Below, one piece after another: positions 42,087 through 50,566 of a DNA stretch of 64,000 bases. Under the pieces are notes generated by a model. The model did no database searches. It was not told the origin of the DNA and saw only the letters and a list, made by a program, of their open reading frames with translations. The translations under genes and the position numbers were made by a program. The stretch is from Halorubrum salipaludis (GTDB taxonomy: Archaea > Halobacteriota > Halobacteria > Halobacteriales > Haloferacaceae), in assembly GCF_002286985.1 (NCBI RefSeq), contig NZ_NSKC01000003.1:372001-436000 (forward strand), in the 5' to 3' direction. Within the stretch, counting starts at the first letter, position 1; each line of letters begins with the position of its first letter.

Positions 42087-43274
42087 ATGATCACGGTCGC
42101 GCTCGCGGGCAAGCCGAACGCCGGCAAGTCCACCTTTTATACCGCCGCCACGATGGCCGATGTCGACGTGGCCAACTACCCGTTCACGACGATCGACGCC
42201 AACCGCGGCGTGACGCACGTCCGCACCGAGTGCCCCTGCCTCGACCGGGAGGAGCGGTGCGGCAACGAGAACTGCCGCGACGGGAAGCGGTACGTCCCCG
42301 TCGAGCTCCTCGACGTGGCCGGGCTGGTGCCGGGCGCCCACGAGGGGAAGGGCCTGGGCAACCAGTTCCTCGACGAGCTGACGAACGCAGACGTGGTGTT
42401 GAACGTCGTCGACGCCTCAGGCGCGACGAACGCGGAGGGCGAGCCGGTGGAGGTCGGCGCCCACGACCCCCTCGACGACGTGGACTTCATCGAGGAGGAG
42501 ATGGACCTGTGGCTCGCGGGGATCGTCGACCGCAACTGGGAGGGGGTCGAGCGACAATCCCGCTCGCCGGACTTCGACCTGGAGGCGGCGGTCACCGACC
42601 TGCTGACCGGGTTCGGCGCGACGGAGCACGACGTGACGGCCGTCCTCCGCGAGCTGGAGTACCCCGACGACCCGAAGGCGTGGACCGGCGAGGACCGCGA
42701 GGCGCTCGCGCGGGCGATCCGACGCCGGACCAAGCCGATCGTCGTCGTCGCCAACAAGGTCGACGCCGCGCCCGAGGGGGCGATCGACCGGCTCCGCGAG
42801 GGGACGGACAAGCCGGTGGTCCCGGCCACGGCGGACGGGGAGCTCGGCCTGCGCCGCGCCGCGGAGGCCGGCGTCGTCGACTACGACCCGGGCGACGAGG
42901 GGTTCGACGTGGTCGGCGACGTCTCCGACGGCCAGCGCGAGGGGCTGGAGGCGATCCGCGGCGCGATGACCGAACACGGCGGGACGGGGGTCCAGACCGC
43001 GCTGAACGCGGCGGTGTACGACCTGCTCGACCGGATCACCGTCTACCCCGTGCAGGACGCCTCGAAGTGGACGGACGGGACCGGGAACGTCCTCCCCGAC
43101 GCCTTTCTCCTCCCGTCGGGCGCGACCCCGCCGGACCTCGCGTACGCGGTCCACACCGACATCGGCGAGGGATACCTCCACGCGGTCGACGCGCGCTCCT
43201 CGCGCCGGATCGGCGAGGGCCACGAGCTCTCGGAGGGCGACGTGGTGAAGATCGTCTCGACCGCGGGGCCGTGA
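42087..43274 (+). CDS. Redox-regulated ATPase YchF/OLA1-like (OBG family)
   Basis: A 395-residue translation-associated P-loop protein. G1 is AGKPNAGKSTFYTAATMADV, G3 DVAGLVPGAHEGKGLGNQFL and G4 NKVDAAPE; the family insertion contains a CxC-and-CxxxxC group (CPCLDREERCGNENC), unusual metal or redox candidates. The C-terminal TGS domain ends GHELSEGDVVKIVSTAG. I start it at ATG 42087 (MITVALAGKPNAG), since the longer frame upstream runs through the inverted-repeat element. It has the same TGS ending as the DRG protein 3 kb upstream. Confidence 0.93.
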   Translation: MITVALAGKPNAGKSTFYTAATMADVDVANYPFTTIDANRGVTHVRTECPCLDREERCGNENCRDGKRYVPVELLDVAGLVPGAHEGKGLGNQFLDELTNADVVLNVVDASGATNAEGEPVEVGAHDPLDDVDFIEEEMDLWLAGIVDRNWEGVERQSRSPDFDLEAAVTDLLTGFGATEHDVTAVLRELEYPDDPKAWTGEDREALARAIRRRTKPIVVVANKVDAAPEGAIDRLREGTDKPVVPATADGELGLRRAAEAGVVDYDPGDEGFDVVGDVSDGQREGLEAIRGAMTEHGGTGVQTALNAAVYDLLDRITVYPVQDASKWTDGTGNVLPDAFLLPSGATPPDLAYAVHTDIGEGYLHAVDARSSRRIGEGHELSEGDVVKIVSTAGP

Positions 43275-43392
43275 GGGGGGAGGAGGGAGACCGCGACGCC
43301 GGGGGCGGCGCCGCGAACGGGGGCGCCGCGAACGGGGCGCGCGTCCCGTGAGACCGACAGGCACATGCGGATCCGCTGAGAGGGACCGGTAG

Positions 43393-44223
43393 ATGCTCGG
43401 GCTGGAACACGACTTCCGGATCGTCGACACCCGCGCGACGCTCGACCCCGACGAGTCGTCGGTCGCGACCCACGGGCGGGACGTCTCCCCCGAGCTGCTG
43501 GAACGCGAGATGCTCCAGGCTGGCGTCGTCCGCGCGGTCGCGAGCCCGGGCCGGCGAGCGGCGGGGCAGAGTTACCTCCGCGCGAACAACGCGGTCGCGC
43601 GGCTCTCGATCGACCGCCCGTTCGTCGCGTTCGCCCGACTCAACGGTCCCCGGGATCCGGGGAGCGGCCCCCTCTCCGCGGTCAGGAACCTCCGCGCGGA
43701 GCGCGACGACCACCACGCCCGCCCCGACGACGTCGAGCAGTACTCCTACGACGACCGGTTCCACGGGTTCACCCTCGTCCCGCACGCCGACGGCCTCCCG
43801 AACGAGGACGTGCTCGCCCGGCTGGAGGACGCCGACCTCCCCGTGATCGTCCACGCCGGCAGGGAGTTCCCGCCGGAGGCGGTCGAGCGCGAGCTGCTCG
43901 GCTACGACATGCCGGTGGTGCTCGCCAGCTTCGGCGGCTACCCCCTCGACGCCGACCTGATGAACGAGACGCTCGACCTGTTGGAGGTGCACGACCGGCT
44001 GTACGTCGAGACGAGCGCGGTGCGGTACCGCGAGGTGCTCGAGCGCGGCGTCTTAGAACACCCCGACCGCGTCCTCTTCGGCTCCGGGGCGCCGGACGTA
44101 CACCCGAACGTCGGCGTGATGGAGGTGCTCACCCTCGACGTCTCCGAGGACCTGATGCGCCGCGTGTTCGCGAAGAACCCCGCACGGCTGATCCCCGCGC
44201 TCGCCGAGGGCGCCGACGTCTGA
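43393..44223 (+). CDS. Amidohydrolase-like protein lacking metal ligands
   Basis: A 276-residue TIM-barrel protein of the TatD/amidohydrolase_2 type. The first strand reads FRIVDTRATLDPDE where an active enzyme has HxH, and the last-strand Asp is missing (VLFGSGAPDVHPN where GSDxP is usual), although VIVHAG keeps the middle His. It is therefore probably not a metal-dependent hydrolase, or uses another site. Conserved barrel helices (VERELLGYDMPVVLASFGGY, RVFAKNPARLIP) remain. It follows the YchF-type gene by 118 bases, an interval with no gene I can support. Confidence 0.8.
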   Translation: MLGLEHDFRIVDTRATLDPDESSVATHGRDVSPELLEREMLQAGVVRAVASPGRRAAGQSYLRANNAVARLSIDRPFVAFARLNGPRDPGSGPLSAVRNLRAERDDHHARPDDVEQYSYDDRFHGFTLVPHADGLPNEDVLARLEDADLPVIVHAGREFPPEAVERELLGYDMPVVLASFGGYPLDADLMNETLDLLEVHDRLYVETSAVRYREVLERGVLEHPDRVLFGSGAPDVHPNVGVMEVLTLDVSEDLMRRVFAKNPARLIPALAEGADV

Positions 44224-44286
44224 GTCGTCCCCGTCCCCTCGGCTCGAGACGGTAGTCACTTGGCGCGCCGCCGCCGACCCGGCGAC

Positions 44287-44826
44287 ATGAGCGACGCAGA
44301 CGCCGAGCGCGACGACCCGAACGACCCCGAGACCGCCGCCGGCGACCCGTCGGCCGACGGCGCCCTCATCGAGGTCGTCCGCGCGGTCGGCCACGAACAC
44401 GTCACCGCCGAGCACGCGAGCACCGTCGAGCTGACGACGGACGACTGGCTCACTCCCGCGGGCGACTGCATCGTCGGGGTCGAGGCCGACCGCACGCCGC
44501 GCGACTTCGCCGCCGCGTTCCGCGAGGCGTGTCGGGACCCGGACGCGACGATCACGGCGACGTTCGCGGTCGGCGAGCCGAGCGACGACGCGGTCGACGT
44601 GGACGACCCCGCGCACGTCGACGCGATCGTCGGTCAGGGCGACCCCGACCTCGCGCTCCTCGACGACCGGTCGATGGTCGGGCGCACGAGCGACTACACC
44701 GACGACGAGCGCACGATCTTCGTCGATGGCGACGGGGCGGCCGCCGACCTCGATCGGGACCTCGTGGCGGCGCTCGCGGCGGGCGCCCCGCTGCGGCTGC
44801 GGTTGGAAGTCGAGCCCGCGGAGTGA
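44287..44826 (+). CDS. DUF371-domain protein
   Basis: A 179-residue protein. After an acidic disordered N-terminus (about 1-30), the DUF371 fold starts with VVRAVGHEHVTAEHASTVEL and DWLTPAGDCIVGVEADRTPR, both well-conserved archaeal signatures. ATITATFAVGEPSD and HVDAIVGQGDPDL are further strands, and RTIFVDGDGAAADL closes it. The function of DUF371 is not known. The gene is convergent with 44831, with only a four-base gap. Confidence 0.88.
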   Translation: MSDADAERDDPNDPETAAGDPSADGALIEVVRAVGHEHVTAEHASTVELTTDDWLTPAGDCIVGVEADRTPRDFAAAFREACRDPDATITATFAVGEPSDDAVDVDDPAHVDAIVGQGDPDLALLDDRSMVGRTSDYTDDERTIFVDGDGAAADLDRDLVAALAAGAPLRLRLEVEPAE

Positions 44827-44830
44827 GAGG

Positions 44831-45184
44831 TCAGACGCGGTCGGAGGTGCCGGCTTCGACGAGGTCGATGACGGGGAACGGCTCGCGGCGATCGAACGAC
44901 GCGAAGACGGCCTCGTAGCGCGCGGAGGGGAAAACGAGCGCGACGACGTTCTCGAAGAACAGCGTCTGCGCTTGGAACTCCTCGCCGATGAGGTCCTTGA
45001 AGTCGTCGCCGGTGACCTGATTCGCCATCAGCAGCTGGTACGCCTCTTCGAGGTCCCGGTCGGAGTACTCGGATTCGAGGTCCTCCCGGATGTAGTCGAC
45101 AGTGAAATCGAAGGCGTCCAAGTGGGCGATCACCCGTGCGTCGGCCCCGTCGACGCCGCGGAGAGTATCGACGATCTGAGACAT
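44831..45184 (-). CDS. Conserved haloarchaeal protein, function unknown
   Basis: A 117-residue soluble protein (DUF5778-like by my recall) starting MSQIVDTLRGVDGADARVIA. It is mostly helical (YSDRDLEEAYQLLMANQVTG, DDFKDLIGEEFQAQTLFFEN) with a short strand VVALVFPSARYEAVFASF. TGTAAATAT on the plus strand, read on the minus strand as ATATTTACA (45214-45206), is 26 bases before ATG 45184, so I prefer this over the GTG at 45199. Confidence 0.72.
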   Translation of the reverse strand: MSQIVDTLRGVDGADARVIAHLDAFDFTVDYIREDLESEYSDRDLEEAYQLLMANQVTGDDFKDLIGEEFQAQTLFFENVVALVFPSARYEAVFASFDRREPFPVIDLVEAGTSDRV

Positions 45185-45310
45185 GTCGGAGAATTTCACC
45201 GGTACGGTGTAAATATGGCCATCTCGGTCGATACGGGCCGATTCGACTGGTGTCGTCGGGATCCGAGGTGAGCCGCTCGGGAGATCTCGGCGGGTCGCTC
45301 CGACGCCGGT

Positions 45311-45913
45311 TCAGATCGGGAGCTCCGCGTCCGCCCCCACCACCCGATCGACCTCCTCCGGCGCGCGCCAGTCGGTTGTCCGCTCCAGCAGCTGTACGAC
45401 CATCCGGCCGGTCGCGCCCCAGACGGTGTAGCCGTCGACGTGGAAGAAGTGGATCCGGTGGTCGCCGTACTCCGGGTGCCCGATGCGACGTTCCGTCTCG
45501 TAGTTCGCGGGGTCGGTCAGCCCGCTCACGGGGAGCACCGCCACCTCGGCGACCTCCGACTCGTCGGGGACGTACTCGCGGTCGGGCGCGACGCCGACGA
45601 ACGGTCGGATCCGGTACGCGGAGGAGGTCCGCGTGTCGTCGAGCCGACCGACCACGTCGACTTCGTCGGGCCGCATGCCGACCTCCTCGTCGGCCTCGCG
45701 GAGCGCGGTGTCGGTCAGGGTCCGGTCGATCGGCTCGCGGCCGCCGCCCGGGAAGCTCATCTGCCCCGGGTGTCTCCCGAGGTGGGCGGCGCGCTTGGTG
45801 AACAGCAGATGGGCCTCGCCGCCGCGCTCGATGACGGGCGCCAGCACGGCGGCCTCGCGGCGCGCCCGGGTCACCTCCTCGGGCGTATGCCGACGCAGCC
45901 CCGTCAGGTCCAT
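45311..45913 (-). CDS. NUDIX hydrolase (CoA pyrophosphatase type)
   Basis: A 200-residue NUDIX enzyme. The Nudix box reads GGGREPIDRTLTDTALREAD followed by EEVG, and the preceding KRAAHLGRHPGQMSFPGG is the UPF0035 signature of CoA pyrophosphatases (NudL-like), which cut CoA to phosphopantetheine and 3',5'-ADP. IHFFHVDGYTVWGATGRM is a conserved later segment. Start ATG 45913 has ACGTTAACC about 26 bases upstream. Divergent from proS. Confidence 0.92.
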   Translation of the reverse strand: MDLTGLRRHTPEEVTRARREAAVLAPVIERGGEAHLLFTKRAAHLGRHPGQMSFPGGGREPIDRTLTDTALREADEEVGMRPDEVDVVGRLDDTRTSSAYRIRPFVGVAPDREYVPDESEVAEVAVLPVSGLTDPANYETERRIGHPEYGDHRIHFFHVDGYTVWGATGRMVVQLLERTTDWRAPEEVDRVVGADAELPI

Positions 45914-46055
45914 ACCGGCCGTAGGCGCCCGGACGGGGTTAACGTTTCTCCGCGTTCCGGCGGTCTGAAACGAGCGCGGGGTCGGTCGGGGCGGCGTCCG
46001 ACCGACTCGCACGGCTTCGGACGTTTTAAGCCCGCGACCAACCCTTCACTGGACA

Positions 46056-47531
46056 ATGAGCGACGACGACCAGGAGCTCGGCATCACCGAGTCCAAGTCA
46101 CACAACACCGGCGAGTGGTACGCCGAGGTCGTACAGAAGGCGGGGCTGGCGGACTACGGTCCCGAGGGGATGAGCGGGTTCATCGTCACCCGCCCCCGCG
46201 CGTACGCGGTATGGGAGCGGCTGCAGGGGTTCCTCGACGCGAAGTTCAAGGACACCGGCGTCCAGAACGCCTACTTCCCCCTCTTCATCCCCGAGTCGTA
46301 CCTCGAACGCGAGAAGGACATCGTCGAGGGGTTCGACCCCGAGGTCGCGTGGGTGACCGAGGCGGGCAACAAGGAGCTCGAAGAGCGGCTCGCGGTCCGG
46401 CCCACCTCCGAGTCGATCATCACGCCGTACATCAGCCAGTGGGTCCGGAGCCACCGCGACCTCCCGCTGCGCGTGAACCAGTGGTGCTCGGTCGTGCGCT
46501 GGGAGGCGACGGAGACGAAGCCGTTCTTCCGCACCAAGGAGTTCCTCTGGCAGGAGGGCCACACCGCCCACGCCACCGCCGAGGGCGCGTGGGAGGAGAC
46601 GATGACGCGGCTCGACCAGTACGCCTCCGTCTACGAGGACCTGCTCGCGATGCCCGTGCTGAAGGGACAGAAGCCCGACCACGACAAGTTCCCGGGCGCG
46701 GAGACGACCACGACCGTCGAGGCGCTGATGCCCGACGGCAAGTCGGTGCAGGCGGGCACCTCCCACCATCTCGGCCAGTCGTTCGCCGAGGCGTTCGACA
46801 TCACGTTCTCCGACGAGGACGAGGAGGAGCGGCTCGCGCACACCACCTCGTGGGGCCTCTCGTGGCGCGCGCTCGGCGCGCTGATCATGACCCACTCCGA
46901 CGAGCAGGGGCTCGTGCTCCCGCCCGGCGTCGCCCCCGAGCAGGTCGTCGTCGTCCCCATCTGGCAGGAGGACACGAAAGACGAGGTGCTCGAGTACGCC
47001 GAGGGCGTCGTCGACGATCTCGACGACGCGGGGATCCGCGTCGAGCTCGACGACCGCGACGAGCGCAACCCCGGGTTCAAGTTCAACGAACACGAGCTCA
47101 ACGGCGTCCCCGTCCGGATCGAGATCGGTCCTCACGAGGTCGAGGACGGTGAGCTCACCCTCGTCCACCGGCCCGACGGCGAGAGCGTCGTCGAGGACCG
47201 CGACGGCGTCGCGGAGACGGTCCGCGACCACTTCGACGAGGTGTACGCGAAGCTGTACGCCGATGCGGAGGAGACCCTCGACGGCGAGGTCCGCGAGGCC
47301 GACGACCGCGCCGACATCCTCGGCACGCTCGGCCAGCACGGCGGCTACGTGAAGGCCCCGTGGTGCGGCGACGAGGAGTGCGAGGAGCCGATCAAGGAGC
47401 CGATGGCCGCCGAGATCGTGATGGTCCCGTTCGACGACGAGGACCCCCTCGCCGACGGGGACCACGACGAGAGCTGCGCGATCTGCGACGACGACGCCGA
47501 GCGGACCGCGTACTTCGCGAAGTCGTACTGA
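46056..47531 (+). CDS. proS: Prolyl-tRNA synthetase (archaeal/eukaryotic type)
   Basis: Charges tRNA-Pro. The 491-residue class II synthetase has motif 1 near GFIVTRPRAYAVWERLQGFL, motif 2 in VVRWEATETKPFFRTKEFLW, motif 3 in GLSWRALGALIMTHSDEQGL, an anticodon-binding domain (VVVVPIWQEDTKDEVLEYAE) and a C-terminal zinc domain (PWCGDEECEEPIKEP, ESCAICDDDAERTAYFAKSY) ending in Tyr, typical of this type. GTTTTAAGC about 29 bases upstream marks the promoter. Confidence 0.97.
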   Translation: MSDDDQELGITESKSHNTGEWYAEVVQKAGLADYGPEGMSGFIVTRPRAYAVWERLQGFLDAKFKDTGVQNAYFPLFIPESYLEREKDIVEGFDPEVAWVTEAGNKELEERLAVRPTSESIITPYISQWVRSHRDLPLRVNQWCSVVRWEATETKPFFRTKEFLWQEGHTAHATAEGAWEETMTRLDQYASVYEDLLAMPVLKGQKPDHDKFPGAETTTTVEALMPDGKSVQAGTSHHLGQSFAEAFDITFSDEDEEERLAHTTSWGLSWRALGALIMTHSDEQGLVLPPGVAPEQVVVVPIWQEDTKDEVLEYAEGVVDDLDDAGIRVELDDRDERNPGFKFNEHELNGVPVRIEIGPHEVEDGELTLVHRPDGESVVEDRDGVAETVRDHFDEVYAKLYADAEETLDGEVREADDRADILGTLGQHGGYVKAPWCGDEECEEPIKEPMAAEIVMVPFDDEDPLADGDHDESCAICDDDAERTAYFAKSY

Positions 47532-47635
47532 GCGTTCGCTTATTCTTCGCCCCGACGCCGTCCCGCGTTTAATCCGGCTTGATCCGGTTTAACGGAGATC
47601 GGTGTATATAGGGATAGGTCGCGTACCGTCAGGTG

Positions 47636-48733
47636 ATGAACCGAGGGATCGCACTCGTCGTCGTCGCGGTGGTGCTGGTCGGCGTCGCCGGGATCGCCGC
47701 GGCCGGCCCCGTCGGGACGGCCGTCGCGCAGGAGGACCCGACCGCGACGAACGAGACGGACGAGGGCAACGAGACGGCGAACGGAACCGACATCAGCCCC
47801 GGCGAGCGCCTCTCAGGCGTGATCGGGGTCCAACGGGCGGAGATATCCGGTGAGGTCGAGTCACGCTCGTTCGAGGTCGCGCTTAACCGCACGGAGACGC
47901 CCGAGGAGCGTGCCGACGTGGTCGCCGAGCGACTGAACGGGACCGAGGAACGGCTGGCCGCGATCGAGCGGCGGCAGCGGGAGCTCCGCGAGCGCCGCGA
48001 CGCCGGCGAGCTGACTCGGGGCGAGTTCGCCGCGCGCATGGCCGAGACGAGCGCCCGGGCCGAGACGGTCAAGCGCGAGGCGAACCGAAGCGCCGACGTC
48101 GCCCGCGAACTCCCGGCGGCCGCGAGGGAGAGCCGCGGGCTCGACGAGGGTCGCCTCACCGAGCTCCGCGAGCGGGCGGGCGAGGCGAGCGGCCCCGAGG
48201 TCGCGGCCATCGCCCGCGGCGTCGCGGGCAACGACGTGGGCGGGCCCCTGGCGGCCGATCGCCGCGGGCCGCCGGACGGCGCGCGTCCCGGGGACGGTCC
48301 GGGGCGCGGTGACGGAGCGGACGCCGGTGGTGGATCGGACGCCGGCGACGGGCCGGGATCAGACGGCACGCCGGGCGCGGGCGACGGACCGCCGGACCGC
48401 GGTAACGAGACGGACCGGGCGGGTAACGCGACGAACGCGACCGGCGACTCGTCGAACGCGGTCGGCACCCCGATAGACGACGAAAACGGCGCGAACGCGA
48501 GCGACGGCGCCGACCGCGGGCCCGGAGCCGGCGGCGGCAACGCGACGCCTCCGGACGACGACCCGTCTCCGCCCGTCGACGGCGGCGCCGGTGACGGATC
48601 GGACGCGGCCCCCGGTGGCGGACCCGGCAATGACGCGGCGAACGCCGTCGGCGCGCTGGCGGAGCGTCTCGCCGGACCGCTGACGGCCGGGAGCGACCTC
48701 GTTCGGCGGGTCTTCGGCGGTATCGATGGATAG
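47636..48733 (+). CDS. Secreted/envelope protein with coiled coil and disordered C-terminus
   Basis: A 365-residue exported protein. The N-terminus (NRGIALVVVAVVLVGVAGIA) is a Sec signal peptide ending near TAVAQ. Residues 50-190 are helical and charged (RLNGTEERLAAIERRQRELR, GELTRGEFAARMAETSARAE). Residues 195-340 are a Gly-Asp-Pro-Ala-rich disordered stretch with many N-glycosylation-type sequons (NAT, NET, NAS). It ends with a short amphipathic segment, VGALAERLAGPLTAGSDLVR. TATATAGG 25-28 bases upstream of ATG 47636 marks the promoter. Next to another exported protein; function unknown. Confidence 0.75.
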   Translation: MNRGIALVVVAVVLVGVAGIAAAGPVGTAVAQEDPTATNETDEGNETANGTDISPGERLSGVIGVQRAEISGEVESRSFEVALNRTETPEERADVVAERLNGTEERLAAIERRQRELRERRDAGELTRGEFAARMAETSARAETVKREANRSADVARELPAAARESRGLDEGRLTELRERAGEASGPEVAAIARGVAGNDVGGPLAADRRGPPDGARPGDGPGRGDGADAGGGSDAGDGPGSDGTPGAGDGPPDRGNETDRAGNATNATGDSSNAVGTPIDDENGANASDGADRGPGAGGGNATPPDDDPSPPVDGGAGDGSDAAPGGGPGNDAANAVGALAERLAGPLTAGSDLVRRVFGGIDG

Positions 48734-48903
48734 GACGAAGTCGGCACGATCGCGCTACGGGACGACCGCGAGCGGCCGGAACGGCGCTCGGGTGCTGGCG
48801 GCCAGGGGGTTGAGGACGGCCGGTCCGCCTCGGGGTCCGAGCGCGGCCCGTCCCCCCTCGTGAGATGGGAAGCGATTTACCGCAGCCTCGTAACAGTCCG
48901 TCC

Positions 48904-50196
48904 GTGCAGCGAAGGGTACTCCTTCTGGTCGTCGTCGCCGCGGTCGCCAGCGTCGGCCTCGCGTCGATCGGTGCCGCGCAGAGCGGTGGCGGTGTTCCGC
49001 CCGGCGGCTTCGACCAGATGGACGTCGAACCGGACGACGTCCTGATCGAGGTCTCCGTCGACGCCAAGGGCGACGCGGTCTGGGAGACGCAGTACCGCGT
49101 CCGCCTCGCGAACGACGACGAGGAGCAGGCGTTCGAGGACCTCCGCGCGGACGTGGAGTCGGACCCGGACGCGTACACGTCCCGGTTCGGCGAACGCATG
49201 CGCGCGACGGCCGACGCCGCCGAGAACGCGACGGGCCGCGAGATGACCGTCACGAACGTCACGGTGACCGCCGAGCGGCGGGAGCTCCCGCAGTCGTACG
49301 GCGTCCTCACCTACCGGTTCGAGTGGCGCAACTTCGCGGCCGTCGACGGCGACCGGCTCGTCGTCGGGGACGCGATCGACGCGCTGTTCCTCGACGACGC
49401 ATCGGCGCTCATCGTCTCGTGGGGCGACGGCTACCGGCTCGGTGACGCGTCCCCGTCGCCGACCGAGACCCGCGACAGCGCGGTCGTCTGGCAGGGGCCG
49501 GTCGACTTCACCGAGGGCGAGCCGCGCGTGACGATCGAGCCGGAGGGGCGCTCCGCCGGGCCGCTCCTGTTCGTCGCGCTCGGACTGCTCGTGGCAGTCG
49601 TCGCGGTGGTCGGCTACCGCCGCCGGCCGTGGGACCGTTCGGGCGCCGGCCGGCGCTCGGAGGAACCGGCCGCGACCGGAGACGGGTCGGCGGCCGACAC
49701 CGGCGACGCGGCGGCCTCGGAGGGGGCGGCGACCGCGTCCTCAGCGGCGGCCGCGGCCAGCGCGGACGACGGGGACGACGGTGCCGCCGGCTCCGACGAC
49801 GCCTCCGAGAGCGACGCGGACGAGACCGAAGACGGCGGTGACGGCGGTGACGCCGGCGACGCCGGCGACGCCGAGGAGGGTCCCGACTCGGCGCCGCCGA
49901 TCGACGACGACCTGTTGAGCAACGAAGAGCAGGTGCTCCGGCTGATCGAGGCCAACGGCGGCCGCATGAAACAGAAGCAGGTCGCCGAGGAGCTCGACTG
50001 GACCGCCGCCAAGACGAGCCAGGTCGTGACGGGGCTCCGCGACGAGGATGACCTCGACGGGTTCCGGCTCGGCCGCGAGAACGTCCTCTCGCTGCCGGAC
50101 TACGACGCGACGACGGACAGCGGCGAGACGGGCGACGGCGATTCGGGGGAGACGGGCGACAGCGACGGGACGGGCAAGGACGACGACGGGGCCTGA
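48904..50196 (+). CDS. Membrane-anchored winged-helix regulator with external sensor domain
   Basis: A 430-residue single-span protein. Signal sequence QRRVLLLVVVAAVASVGLAS, external beta-rich domain to about residue 215 (DDVLIEVSVDAKGDAVWETQ, YGVLTYRFEWRNFAAVDGDR), a membrane span (GPLLFVALGLLVAVVAVVGY), a long acidic linker, and a cytoplasmic winged helix near residues 345-405 (LLSNEEQVLRLIEANGGRMK, QKQVAEELDWTAAKTSQVVT). This joins outside sensing to DNA binding in one chain. GTG start at 48904; GATTTACCG about 28 bases upstream. The target is unknown. No gene is visible at 48734-48903. Confidence 0.85.
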   Translation: MQRRVLLLVVVAAVASVGLASIGAAQSGGGVPPGGFDQMDVEPDDVLIEVSVDAKGDAVWETQYRVRLANDDEEQAFEDLRADVESDPDAYTSRFGERMRATADAAENATGREMTVTNVTVTAERRELPQSYGVLTYRFEWRNFAAVDGDRLVVGDAIDALFLDDASALIVSWGDGYRLGDASPSPTETRDSAVVWQGPVDFTEGEPRVTIEPEGRSAGPLLFVALGLLVAVVAVVGYRRRPWDRSGAGRRSEEPAATGDGSAADTGDAAASEGAATASSAAAAASADDGDDGAAGSDDASESDADETEDGGDGGDAGDAGDAEEGPDSAPPIDDDLLSNEEQVLRLIEANGGRMKQKQVAEELDWTAAKTSQVVTGLRDEDDLDGFRLGRENVLSLPDYDATTDSGETGDGDSGETGDSDGTGKDDDGA

Positions 50197-50208
50197 GCCC
50201 CGCGCTCG

Positions 50209-50340
50209 CTACAGGTCCCTCGACCGCCCGAGGTGTCGGAGTTCGCCGCCGCACTCGCAGGTGCCGCCCGACTCGGCGCGCGCGCCGCATTCAAAACACT
50301 CGTACAGTTCTTGCGCGTCGGTCTCCGTTTCTGGGCGCAT
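50209..50340 (-). CDS. Small rubrerythrin-like zinc ribbon (43 residues)
   Basis: Translation begins MRPETETDAQELYECFECGA and continues ESGGTCECGGELRHLGRSRD before ending in L. Four cysteines in two CxxC/CxC pairs form a rubredoxin- or rubrerythrin-like knuckle, matching the short haloarchaeal rubrerythrin-like (DUF7129-type) proteins. It ends only 12 bases from the convergent regulator gene. The AT-rich 50341-50420 region upstream should hold its promoter. Role unknown. Confidence 0.75.
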   Translation of the reverse strand: MRPETETDAQELYECFECGARAESGGTCECGGELRHLGRSRDL

Positions 50341-50566
50341 ATACTGTGAAACGTTAGCAAGAGTGATAGCTACAGCCCTAATATTCTTTACAGTGTATTA
50401 TCGAGTCTCCGGCGTCCCGTGAACGAACGATCGGTTCGAGGGGGTGGGAGGGACATTGGGGATCGATGGGGGGTCGGGGAGCGAGAGCCTCCCGGCGATC
50501 GCTCCGCTCGCGCGGTTCCAGTCGCTGCCGTGCGGTCACCGATCCCGTTCCCGTCCGACGCCGGAG

